From assembly GCA_023818865.1 (NCBI GenBank), contig JAMWDF010000159.1, positions 1-5,549 of the forward strand: a DNA stretch of 5,549 nt, given 5' to 3'. Shown here piece after piece: positions 1-5,549 of the stretch. The first letter of the stretch is position 1, and each line of letters starts with the position of its first letter. The position numbers and the translations under genes are program-made. The notes beneath the pieces were generated by a model. The model was not told the origin of the DNA, ran no database searches, and was given only the letters and a program-made list of their open reading frames with translations. The stretch is from Candidatus Omnitrophota bacterium. GTDB taxonomy: Bacteria > Ratteibacteria > UBA8468 > B48-G9 > DSTR01.

Positions 1-1716
1 ACTTTTCCGGGGCAAATTGAACCCATAAGATGTTACTTCAATTGGCCAGGAGTAGCGTTGCTTACCGGCAGAGAAAGATACCTGGCCACGGTAAGTGCCG
101 GCCGGGGTGTCAGCTGGCAGATAAAAATCAATCCAGACTGGCTGCAGTTTGCCTGCCTCCAGAGAAAAACTGGTGGCCGGAAAGAGAATATCCGGTTCAT
201 ATTCCCGCATTCGGGTATCTTCTGGGTCCACATTCTTCAATTTCACATACTCAACCCGAAAAGGAAAGAAATTGTTCTTTGAAATCTTCCTCGGGCCGGC
301 GAGGTCAGAAAAAGTAACCCGAATATCCTTAATATCTCTCCAAAAAGGGACCAAGACCAGCTGAAAGGATTCATACTCATTACCTGCCAGCGCCAGTTTA
401 ATCGGTCTGGCTTCTGGGACTAAAACACTGTCGCGGTAGACTTTAAGATTGGGCGAGGCCGGAACAACAGTGAAGGAAGCCTGTTTCCCTTTAGGGTAAA
501 GACGGACTAAAGACAGGTCAAAATCAAGATTTTTCCAGTTATGTCCAGCCGCGGCCAGACTGTCGGTTAGCTTCTTCCACTCTTCCCGCGAAAGATTTTC
601 TGATTGCTGAACCAAAGCCAAAGATTCTGCCAGGGATTTTCCCAGTTCAGTCACCTTTTTTTCCAAAGTACTCCGGTAAAGGTGGGAGAAGCTCTTGAAT
701 TGAGTTTTTGCCTGGTCCAATTTTTTCTTTATGTCTCTCAGGGTTTCAGTAACAGGCGGTAGAGAAGAATAACTGCTACCAGTGTAAATTTTTTGTTTCT
801 CCTGATAAAAAGAGATACTCGCCCGCCAGGTGCCAGAACGAGTAATCCGGTAAGGTATTTGAATCTGGCCTGGCGCCACTTTTTCGCCTTCTCTGGTCAA
901 AACTGGCTGGTTATCCCGGGTTAATAGGTAAGTACAGGTTAGAACTGGCGCGTCAGAGGTAATCTGGAAAGAAAAACTGCCTGGTCCAAAGAAAAGTTGT
1001 TCAAAAAAGACATTCTTAATCATTGGCAGTTTTCTCCCATCTTTCCGGCCGGCGAAAATCGCGGTCCCAAAGTGCTGTACTTGGTGAAAACTCATCATAG
1101 AAGGTTCCCACTGGCTCCACTCATGTAAGGAGCCCTGGTCCCGACAGAAATTTATTCCCCAGATATCTCCCACTGCTGGTGTCCCGAAAAACTCATTTGC
1201 GTGAGCCAATTCGGTGAAGGGAATAGCCATTTCCAAAGCCCAGCCCCAGTCATAAACCGCTCCTTTCACCTGCCATTCTGGGTTGAATCCAGTAGACTTT
1301 TTTGAAGATAGGTCAAACCTGGCTCCGGAAGGAGTAGCGGCAAACTGATAGTAATCTTTCTTGGTCTGACCTGGGTCAAGGAATAGTTCTGCTACATCCT
1401 TCCAGGTGATGAAATCTCTGACATCTTCTGGGTTGCCAAAAACAATTTTATTCGGGGTGGCATCGTAGAGTTTCCAGAAGAAGTAAAGGCAGTCAGCGTC
1501 GTAACAGGCAGCCACCTCAGTTTGCTGAGTAGGCTGGCCGGCTTTCTTAAAGAGGGTGAAATTCTTTGCCCGCTCTGCCAGTCGCCAGCAAGCATCATCT
1601 TCTTTTGCGTCAATCACCGGCGGGGTATCTGTCCAGTAAATAGTGATCTTGTTTTCCGCCTGGAGATTAACCGCCAAAGAAAGAAAAACCATAAGCAAAA
1701 TAATTTTCCCGGTCAT
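1..1716 (-). CDS. Secreted CBM9-like / GH123-like (DUF4091-type) protein, C-terminus beyond the window
   Basis: The reading frame is open for 572 codons from ATG at 1716 to the left edge, so the 3' end is missing. Seen: residues 1-20 form a signal peptide (Lys4, hydrophobic IILLMVFLSLAV, likely cut after NLQA), so the product is exported. Residues about 30-222 look like a CBM9-type carbohydrate-binding sandwich: PPVIDAKEDDACW at the start, then WALEMAIPF (159-167), GDIWGINFCRD (183-193) and WSQWEPS (200-206). Residues about 322-390 are charged and helical, probably a coiled-coil linker. Residues about 423-570 match the N-terminal beta-sandwich of GH123/DUF4091 proteins: GNEYESFQLVL (445-455), PVWIDFYLPADTPAGTYRGQ (526-545) and FNLPRKS at the edge. 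The catalytic barrel would follow outside the window, so activity cannot be judged. GH123 members are known as N-acetyl-hexosaminidases; DUF4091 relatives are mostly uncharacterised. The start has a strong Shine-Dalgarno and overlaps the upstream gene by ATGA, implying translational coupling. Domain assignment is from motif memory, without a profile search. Confidence 0.85.
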   Translation of the reverse strand, partial: MTGKIILLMVFLSLAVNLQAENKITIYWTDTPPVIDAKEDDACWRLAERAKNFTLFKKAGQPTQQTEVAACYDADCLYFFWKLYDATPNKIVFGNPEDVRDFITWKDVAELFLDPGQTKKDYYQFAATPSGARFDLSSKKSTGFNPEWQVKGAVYDWGWALEMAIPFTELAHANEFFGTPAVGDIWGINFCRDQGSLHEWSQWEPSMMSFHQVQHFGTAIFAGRKDGRKLPMIKNVFFEQLFFGPGSFSFQITSDAPVLTCTYLLTRDNQPVLTREGEKVAPGQIQIPYRITRSGTWRASISFYQEKQKIYTGSSYSSLPPVTETLRDIKKKLDQAKTQFKSFSHLYRSTLEKKVTELGKSLAESLALVQQSENLSREEWKKLTDSLAAAGHNWKNLDFDLSLVRLYPKGKQASFTVVPASPNLKVYRDSVLVPEARPIKLALAGNEYESFQLVLVPFWRDIKDIRVTFSDLAGPRKISKNNFFPFRVEYVKLKNVDPEDTRMREYEPDILFPATSFSLEAGKLQPVWIDFYLPADTPAGTYRGQVSFSAGKQRYSWPIEVTSYGFNLPRKS

Positions 1717-2258
1717 TTTCCCTCCTTTTGTTCTTCCTGGTAAACCGGTACTGCCAAATGGAGATAATCTTCTCTGAGCAACCAGAAATGACCAATGGCA
1801 GCTAAACCTGTTGACCCAAGTACCACTGGCACTTTTAATTTCAAACCGAGAGTGACTACTAGAACCAGCAGAACTACCAAAGAGAGTCCTAAAGAAAGCT
1901 CCCAACAGGGAATGGTTTGGCCAAAGACTATCCTTTCTGTTGCCGGCAGAGTAGACCAGAGAAGAAAAGCACTCAGGTAGTAGCCGGTGACGCAGATAAG
2001 AAGTTGCCAATAAGCCGGCCAGCGACCGGTCGCCAGCTGGCCTGGCAGAGTAACGGTCAGAAAGGAGGCCAGGACAATAAAGAAGAAAGCAGTTACCCAA
2101 ATAGCCTGATAGTTTGGCTGGCAGTACAGACGCACAGACAGCACTTTCCAGCCCTGTTTCTTAAGGAATTGCCAGCCATTCTCCTGGTCTGGTGAGCGCA
2201 GCAATCCCTTTCTTGTCTTCTGTCTTTCTGTTCTTGCCTGGTAAAGGTAAAAAGGCAA
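1713..2258 (-). CDS. Four-helix membrane protein with GspF/PilC-like N-terminus
   Basis: A complete 181-residue protein starting at TTG. An in-frame TAA lies just upstream (2273-2271) and no other start codon falls between, so this is the earliest possible start. Seen: residues 1-44 resemble the short N-terminal segment of type II secretion/type IV pilus platform proteins (GspF/PilC). The pattern is MPFYLYQAR, a Gly at 18, SPDQENGW (22-29), FLKKQGWKVLSVR (31-43). Hydrophobic segments follow at about 52-72, 83-104, 119-140 and 143-162, with a short polar tail EEQKEGK. The usual T2SSF helical repeats of about 120 residues are not evident, so this is not a normal GspF. Known: in GspF/PilC this segment precedes the domains that contact the assembly ATPase. 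Inferred: an inner-membrane protein with a cytoplasmic N-terminal domain, made together with the secreted CBM9/GH123-like protein downstream (4-bp ATGA overlap). Function unknown. The alternative is a lineage-specific membrane protein with chance N-terminal similarity. Confidence 0.75.
   Translation of the reverse strand: MPFYLYQARTERQKTRKGLLRSPDQENGWQFLKKQGWKVLSVRLYCQPNYQAIWVTAFFFIVLASFLTVTLPGQLATGRWPAYWQLLICVTGYYLSAFLLWSTLPATERIVFGQTIPCWELSLGLSLVVLLVLVVTLGLKLKVPVVLGSTGLAAIGHFWLLREDYLHLAVPVYQEEQKEGK
1720..1726 (-). promoter_or_regulatory. Strong ribosome binding site of the CBM9/GH123-like gene
   Basis: The minus strand reads AGGAGGG, then AAA, then ATG at 1716. This near-perfect Shine-Dalgarno lies inside the last codons of the upstream membrane-protein gene. 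It fixes the start at 1716 and suits coupled translation across the ATGA overlap. Confidence 0.8.
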
Positions 2259-2266
2259 ATCCCCCG

Positions 2267-2270
2267 CCTT
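2267..2270 (-). promoter_or_regulatory. Weak ribosome binding site for the TTG start at 2258
   Basis: The minus strand reads AAGGCGGGGGAT directly before TTG. AAGG sits 8 bases from the start codon, and the G-run that follows is too close to be the main anti-SD contact. It is a modest site but supports the TTG start, as does the match of the first residues (MPFYLY) to GspF-type N-termini. Confidence 0.4.
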
Positions 2271-2313
2271 TTATAAGTTCGCTTTTGTAACTTCACAGGA
2301 TGAATTCTTGACT

Positions 2314-2319
2314 ATTTTA
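2314..2319 (-). promoter_or_regulatory. Possible -10 box for the leftward two-gene unit
   Basis: The minus strand reads TAAAAT, five of six matches to TATAAT. It would give a transcript start near 2307 and a leader of about 50 bases. No convincing -35 hexamer was found at 16-18 bases upstream. A second candidate, TATAAA at 2274-2269, would leave too short a leader to include the ribosome binding site. Tentative. Confidence 0.2.
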
Positions 2320-2366
2320 CCATAGACAGAAAAGACAGCGGAGATAGGTCAGGAAAGGGAGGGGCG

Positions 2367-2447
2367 ATGGGAAAAAAGGTAATTGCGGAAAAAAAAAAGA
2401 CAAAGGCGGGAGAAATTAGAATGGGATGCTTACTGCTATCCCGCTAA
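2367..2447 (+). CDS. Doubtful 26-codon ORF in the divergent intergenic region
   Basis: ATG at 2367 follows GGAGGGG (2358-2364), almost the same initiation context as the dehydrogenase gene 146 bases further on (GGAGGGGCTGATG). The 26 residues are lysine-rich (MGKKVIAEKKKTKAGEI) and end in a short hydrophobic stretch (GCLLLSR) before TAA. It contains a run of ten A (2389-2398). It could be a leader peptide, a decayed gene start or chance. It lies upstream of the best promoter found for the dehydrogenase, so it would need its own transcript. No family recognised. Confidence 0.15.
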   Translation: MGKKVIAEKKKTKAGEIRMGCLLLSR

Positions 2448-2453
2448 ACGCGC

Positions 2454-2459
2454 TATAAT
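2454..2459 (+). promoter_or_regulatory. Perfect TATAAT -10 box, likely promoter of the dehydrogenase gene
   Basis: TATAAT matches the sigma-70-type -10 consensus exactly and would start transcription near 2466, giving a leader of roughly 47 bases before ATG 2513. The -35 region is poor: the best candidates (CTTACT at 2429-2434 or TTACTG at 2430-2435) match only two or three positions. There is no TGn extension. The promoter is probably weak or activator-dependent, if it is real. Confidence 0.4.
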
Positions 2460-2502
2460 AACAAAGAGTCATGACTGTCTGAGGGGGATACCGGGAAAAT
2501 AC

Positions 2503-2509
2503 GGAGGGG
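2503..2509 (+). promoter_or_regulatory. Ribosome binding site of the UDP-sugar dehydrogenase gene
   Basis: GGAGGGG lies 3 bases before ATG 2513, with its GGAGG core 5 bases away. This selects 2513 as the start. The protein then has only about 14 residues before the Rossmann strand, which is normal for the family. Confidence 0.7.
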
Positions 2510-2512
2510 CTG

Positions 2513-3817
2513 ATGAAAAGTGCGGGGATACTGGAAAACATTCGGGCAAAGAGAATCAGGGTTGGGGTAATCGGTCTGGGATACGTCGGTTTACCATTGG
2601 TAATTAGGTTTGCCGAGGAAGGTTTTCCGGTAACTGGTTTTGATGTGGATCCGGTAAAAATTGAAAAACTGAGCCATGGCCAGTCCTACATCAAGCACAT
2701 CCCCTCGGAAGAAATAAAAGCCATCCAACCAAAATTGGCTCTCACCACCGATATGAAGAAATTAGGAGAAGTGGACGCTATCTTGATTTGCGTGCCTACT
2801 CCCCTTACTGCCCATCGGGAACCAGATACCTCTTACCTGAAAAAGACTGCCCAAGATATTCAGGCAGTCTTGCGGCCCGGGCAAATAGTTTCCCTGGAAT
2901 CTACCACCTATCCGGGGACCACCCGGGAGATATACCTGGTTTGTTTTCAGGAGACCCGGTTGAAAGTCGGCGAGGACTACTATTTGGTTTATTCTCCGGA
3001 AAGGGAAGACCCGGGTAATCCTCAGTTTCAAACCAAGGACATTCCTAAACTGGTAGGTGGTATCACTTCTGAGTGTACCAGGGTGGGTGCTGCTCTTTAC
3101 GGCTCAGTGGTCAAACAGGTGATTCCAGTTTCTTCACCAGAAATAGCGGAAGCCTCTAAACTCCTGGAGAACATCTACCGGGCAGTAAACATCGCTCTGG
3201 TCAATGAGTTGAAACTTCTTTTGGACCGAATGGGCATTGACATCTGGGAAGTGATTGAGGCGGCAAAGACCAAGCCTTTTGGCTACCAGCCCTTTTATCC
3301 AGGACCAGGGTTAGGGGGACACTGTATTCCCCTTGACCCTTTTTATTTAACTTGGAAAGCCCGGGAATACGATTTTCACACCAGTTTTATTGAATTAGCC
3401 GGGGAAATTAATACTTCCATGCCGTATTATGTGGTGGAAAAAACAGTTGAAGGATTGAACCAGCAAGGCCGAAGTATCAAAAATAGTCGGATTCTTTTGG
3501 TGGGCATCGCTTACAAGAAAGATGTTGATGATATCCGAGAGTCTCCAGCTTTTAAGATTTTAAAGATTCTCCGGAGCAAGCAAGCCCGGGTTGACTACTA
3601 CGACCCTTATGTACCAGCGGTAGAAAGAACCAGACAACTCCCTTACCCCATCTATTCTGTTCATTTTTCTTCAACAGTGCTTAAGAAATACGACGCGGCC
3701 ATCATCGTCACCAACCATTCTTGCATTGACTACGAACTTTTGCGACGCACCCTGCCTTTGATAGTTGACACCAGGAATGTTTACAGAAGAAAGTATAAGA
3801 ATGTGGTAAAGGCGTGA
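2513..3817 (+). CDS. wbpA: UDP-N-acetyl-D-glucosamine 6-dehydrogenase (WbpA type)
   Basis: A complete 434-residue cytoplasmic enzyme of the UDP-glucose/GDP-mannose dehydrogenase family, at the usual length. It should oxidise C6 of UDP-GlcNAc in two NAD+-dependent steps to UDP-GlcNAcA, a precursor of uronic-acid sugars in surface polysaccharide. Seen: Rossmann motif GLGYVG (21-26) with acidic FDVD (43-46) ending the second strand; CVPTP (93-97); ESTTYPGTT (129-137); YSPEREDPGN (160-169); central helix with EASKLLENIYRAVN (213-226); active-site loop PGPGLGGHCIPLDPFYLTWK (263-282) with catalytic Cys271; UDP-binding domain with YKKDVDDIRESP (334-345) and VDTRNV (418-423). The YPGTT/EREDPGN/GHCIPLDPFYLTWK set is typical of the WbpA/TviB group rather than WecC or UDP-glucose dehydrogenases. 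Substrate specificity remains inference, because no epimerase or glycosyltransferase is in view. All key residues are present. It overlaps the next small ORF by GTGA. Confidence 0.93.
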   Translation: MKSAGILENIRAKRIRVGVIGLGYVGLPLVIRFAEEGFPVTGFDVDPVKIEKLSHGQSYIKHIPSEEIKAIQPKLALTTDMKKLGEVDAILICVPTPLTAHREPDTSYLKKTAQDIQAVLRPGQIVSLESTTYPGTTREIYLVCFQETRLKVGEDYYLVYSPEREDPGNPQFQTKDIPKLVGGITSECTRVGAALYGSVVKQVIPVSSPEIAEASKLLENIYRAVNIALVNELKLLLDRMGIDIWEVIEAAKTKPFGYQPFYPGPGLGGHCIPLDPFYLTWKAREYDFHTSFIELAGEINTSMPYYVVEKTVEGLNQQGRSIKNSRILLVGIAYKKDVDDIRESPAFKILKILRSKQARVDYYDPYVPAVERTRQLPYPIYSVHFSSTVLKKYDAAIIVTNHSCIDYELLRRTLPLIVDTRNVYRRKYKNVVKA

Positions 3818-3930
3818 ATCTATCTATCAGGGTAAACCAGGCCTTAAGTGATCTTATTCTTTGGGTGCTTTTCTTTTTCTTCTTCTCCCTGGCCTTTAGT
3901 TTGGTGGCTTATCCGCTAATTCCATCTTAA
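3814..3930 (+). CDS. 38-codon single-helix membrane ORF coupled to the dehydrogenase gene
   Basis: A GTG start overlaps the dehydrogenase stop (GTGA, 3814-3817), and the frame stays open for 38 codons to TAA at 3928-3930. Seen: a short polar N-terminus (MNLSIRVNQALSD), then a strongly hydrophobic stretch of about 20 residues (LILWVLFFFFFSLAFSLVAY), then PLIPS. This suggests a single-pass membrane peptide with a basic, cytoplasmic N-terminus. The Shine-Dalgarno is weak (AAAGG almost touching the start), so translation would rely on coupling. It fills the whole gap between its neighbours, and its stop shares a TTAA with the stop of the convergent gene. It could be a genuine small membrane protein. 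It could also be the remnant of the first helix of a longer polysaccharide gene such as an O-antigen ligase/polymerase, which often begin with a short polar segment and a helix like this. No family recognised. Confidence 0.45.
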   Translation: MNLSIRVNQALSDLILWVLFFFFFSLAFSLVAYPLIPS

Positions 3931-5549
3931 AACTGGGGCCGGGGTTCAATGATTCCGATAGTTGCCCTGCGGTTACCAGCCACGGCTGTCCTGGCAATGA
4001 GGCTGGCCTTCGGCTCCTGGAGTTGCTCCAGATGAGCCTCCTGGTCAAATGCTCGGCTGAGACCAGGAACCCAGTCAAGAGTATCTCTTCGGCCATCAGG
4101 CCAGAGTAACTGTAAAAATCGTCGGTAACGGCCAAGACTTTCAGCCTGGATAGCTACTTCTGGCTTTTTCTTTCCTGGGAAGGGCAGAATGACCGTGACT
4201 GTCTCAGCGTAATCAGTGGGAAATGCCCAGGAAATCAGAGGGGATTTTACTACCTGGTCAAACCCGGTGCTTAAAAACCCCAGTTCGGCCTTCCGGTCCC
4301 CATAGTAAACCTTCAATTCCGGGCAAGGTTTTGCCATTAGCCAGAGAAGTTTCAGAAATACATTGACATCATTGTTCATCGTCCACACCTCAGACCGGTG
4401 GCTATCTACCTGATAAGGGCTAGGACTTAGCGGGTAGCTAAGATAGATAGTATGCCCGGGTTCAGTCCGGACAGTGTCCAGGACTATTAAGCAGCGACCT
4501 TTAAACCAGACCAGCATCCGATCATGGATACCCCAAAGACCAGTGCCTCTTCCTTGCCGGAAAGACCACTCATAGCGGCCAGTCCAGTATCCTCCAGTGT
4601 ACCGGCCGTGAGCAAAAGCAAAATGCCGGTTGGAATAAAACATTAGCAACTGCGCGCCAACATCAGCCTGATTAAGCCAATCCACGCAGGCAGTGGCATG
4701 ACCCGCGGTTTTTTTACCGGCTGGACCCAGCCAGGTAGACATTTCATAGGAAAAAATTCCTGGGTCCGGAATAAGAGTTCTTCCAGCATGGTGAAGCTCA
4801 AGGGAGAGTCGGGAAAGGTGACCATGGGGACCAGGAAAATCGGTGCAGACATCAAAAGCCACCCAGGTGCTCTTTTCTCCCCAGGCTGTACGGAAGAATA
4901 CCAGCCCGGCTTCCGGGAAGACATTATCCAGGGTAACAGACTGTTTTAGACCGAGCTTTTTCCTCAGTTTTCGGTAGGCTTTTAGCCTGGCTGAAAGTAT
5001 TCTAGAATTGCCCACATTTAGAACATACGCCCCATCATTGAACCGGCAAGGGGAACCATCTGGCATAGTTTGGGCCAGGGTAAAAAGGTCCATCCCTATA
5101 AGCCGTTTTTTCTCCAGTTCAACTCTGGGCTTCAACCGGTCACCAATCAGGTGGAGAAGGCGAAAAGAAAAATTCATCCACCAGTGGTATCCAGCGGAAC
5201 GTTCCAGGTGGACACCGTCTGACAGAACCTGGGAGTAAAATTCAGTTACTAGTCCCCTGGCGGCCTGGGGTCCAAAACGAGCAAACCGGGAAGGAATAAC
5301 CAGCGCTGCCTGCAACAAACACCAGAGTTCAGCAATCCGCCAGTTGCCAGTACCGGTCAGGTGATTTTCTAGCCATTCTAATTGCCAATCAGCCGCTACT
5401 AAAACAGATTCAATGAACTCATCATCAAAGGTAGGTGATGGGGCAAACATTTCTAACAATTTTAGCCAACCTGGTCCCTGGCCTGGTGTTCCCAACCTGA
5501 TGGCCAGGTTTAAGGAAGAGTCACCCGGGAGGCATTGACCTGTTGGCTG
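3927..5549 (-). CDS. Heparinase II/III-family protein, N-terminus beyond the window
   Basis: The frame is open from the right edge to TAA at 3929-3927, giving 540 visible residues (numbered from the edge). A TTG at 5495 is an in-frame internal codon; residues before it (SSLNLAIRL) still fit the family, so the true start lies outside. Seen: an all-helical N-terminal region with GNWRIAELWCLL (68-79) and LSDGVHLERSAGYHWW (109-124), matching the family's N..., DG..E and YH positions. A beta-rich Hepar_II_III domain follows, with FPEAGLVFFRTAW (211-223), HGH (242-244), LELHHAGRTLIPDPGIFSY (250-268) and HATACVDW (284-291). Known: members are uronic-acid polysaccharide lyases, often in capsule or exopolysaccharide clusters. 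Odd: the common HGHADxLS is HGHLSRLS here (Ser247 where Asp is usual), and the common HNT is HAT (Ala285), so activity or substrate may differ. Export cannot be judged without the N-terminus. The family call is firm; the lyase function is inferred. Confidence 0.85.
   Translation of the reverse strand, partial: QPTGQCLPGDSSLNLAIRLGTPGQGPGWLKLLEMFAPSPTFDDEFIESVLVAADWQLEWLENHLTGTGNWRIAELWCLLQAALVIPSRFARFGPQAARGLVTEFYSQVLSDGVHLERSAGYHWWMNFSFRLLHLIGDRLKPRVELEKKRLIGMDLFTLAQTMPDGSPCRFNDGAYVLNVGNSRILSARLKAYRKLRKKLGLKQSVTLDNVFPEAGLVFFRTAWGEKSTWVAFDVCTDFPGPHGHLSRLSLELHHAGRTLIPDPGIFSYEMSTWLGPAGKKTAGHATACVDWLNQADVGAQLLMFYSNRHFAFAHGRYTGGYWTGRYEWSFRQGRGTGLWGIHDRMLVWFKGRCLIVLDTVRTEPGHTIYLSYPLSPSPYQVDSHRSEVWTMNNDVNVFLKLLWLMAKPCPELKVYYGDRKAELGFLSTGFDQVVKSPLISWAFPTDYAETVTVILPFPGKKKPEVAIQAESLGRYRRFLQLLWPDGRRDTLDWVPGLSRAFDQEAHLEQLQEPKASLIARTAVAGNRRATIGIIEPRPQF

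Noticed and set aside
30..364. Three overlapping rightward ORFs of 71-95 codons
   Set aside because: They lie antisense to the 572-codon secreted protein, have low-complexity Arg/Ser-rich products with no motif, and are shadows of the real frame.
2308..2313. TTGACT as a rightward -35 box
   Set aside because: It matches TTGACA at five of six positions, but no acceptable -10 lies 16-18 bases downstream, and the perfect TATAAT is over 140 bases away.
2383..2607. Rightward ORF of 74 codons starting in the intergenic region
   Set aside because: It runs into the dehydrogenase gene in another frame, has a basic, motif-free product, and its start lacks a ribosome binding site.
3868..3890. T-rich run read as a rho-independent terminator tail
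   Set aside because: No GC-rich inverted repeat precedes it. The run is explained by the phenylalanine codons of the small membrane ORF. The similar CCAGGCCTTAAG and CTGGCCTTTAG sequences nearby are direct, not inverted.
3896..4135. Leftward 79-codon ORF overlapping the heparinase-family 3' end
   Set aside because: It is in a different frame from the long heparinase-family frame on the same strand, with no motif or initiation signal.
4643..5238. Additional ORFs of 76-93 codons inside the heparinase-family gene on both strands
   Set aside because: All are shadow frames of a gene whose conserved motifs are in the long minus-strand frame.
5493..5495. TTG as the start of the heparinase-family gene
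   Set aside because: The frame stays open to the window edge, and the residues before it (SSLNLAIRL) still fit the helical N-terminal region of the family, so the true start is outside the window.
1..5549. CRISPR array, tRNA, rRNA, insertion-sequence ends or attachment site
   Set aside because: No regularly spaced repeats, RNA gene signatures, transposase motifs or paired terminal repeats were seen on either strand by reading.

Overview
The window looks like part of an exopolysaccharide or carbohydrate-processing locus from a bacterium of intermediate GC content. Shine-Dalgarno sites are strong (GGAGG/GGAGGGG cores), two starts are best read as TTG and GTG, and genes overlap by 4 bp (ATGA, GTGA). 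The gene content is a CBM9-like/GH123-like secreted protein, a GspF-N-like membrane protein, a UDP-GlcNAc-type 6-dehydrogenase and a heparinase II/III-family protein. This would suit an uncultivated Gram-negative-type lineage, for example an Omnitrophota- or WOR-3-like candidate phylum, but that placement is a weak inference. There is no rRNA, tRNA or taxonomic marker gene to support it.

Layout. (1) Positions 1-2258, minus strand: a two-gene unit. A TTG-started four-helix membrane protein (2258-1713) has an N-terminus resembling the cytoplasmic start of GspF/PilC. It overlaps by ATGA a secreted multidomain protein (1716 to beyond the left edge) with a signal peptide, CBM9-like domain, coiled coil and the N-terminal beta-sandwich typical of GH123/DUF4091 proteins. 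(2) Positions 2259-2512: a divergent intergenic region, purine-rich on the + strand, with a perfect TATAAT box and a doubtful 26-codon ORF. (3) Positions 2513-3930, plus strand: a WbpA-type nucleotide-sugar dehydrogenase, overlapped by GTGA with a 38-codon single-helix membrane ORF. (4) Positions 3927 to beyond the right edge, minus strand: a heparinase II/III-family protein. It converges on the small ORF, and the two stop codons share one TTAA.

How the genes may work together (inference): the dehydrogenase would make a UDP-N-acetyl-hexosaminuronic acid precursor, and the heparinase-family protein would cleave, trim or bind a uronic-acid polymer. The CBM9/GH123-like secreted protein would act on glycans outside the cytoplasm. 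Glycosyltransferases, flippase and polymerase are not in the window. The most interesting points are the GspF-N-like protein coupled to a secreted glycan protein, the tightly packed 38-codon membrane ORF, and the altered conserved motifs in the heparinase-family protein.
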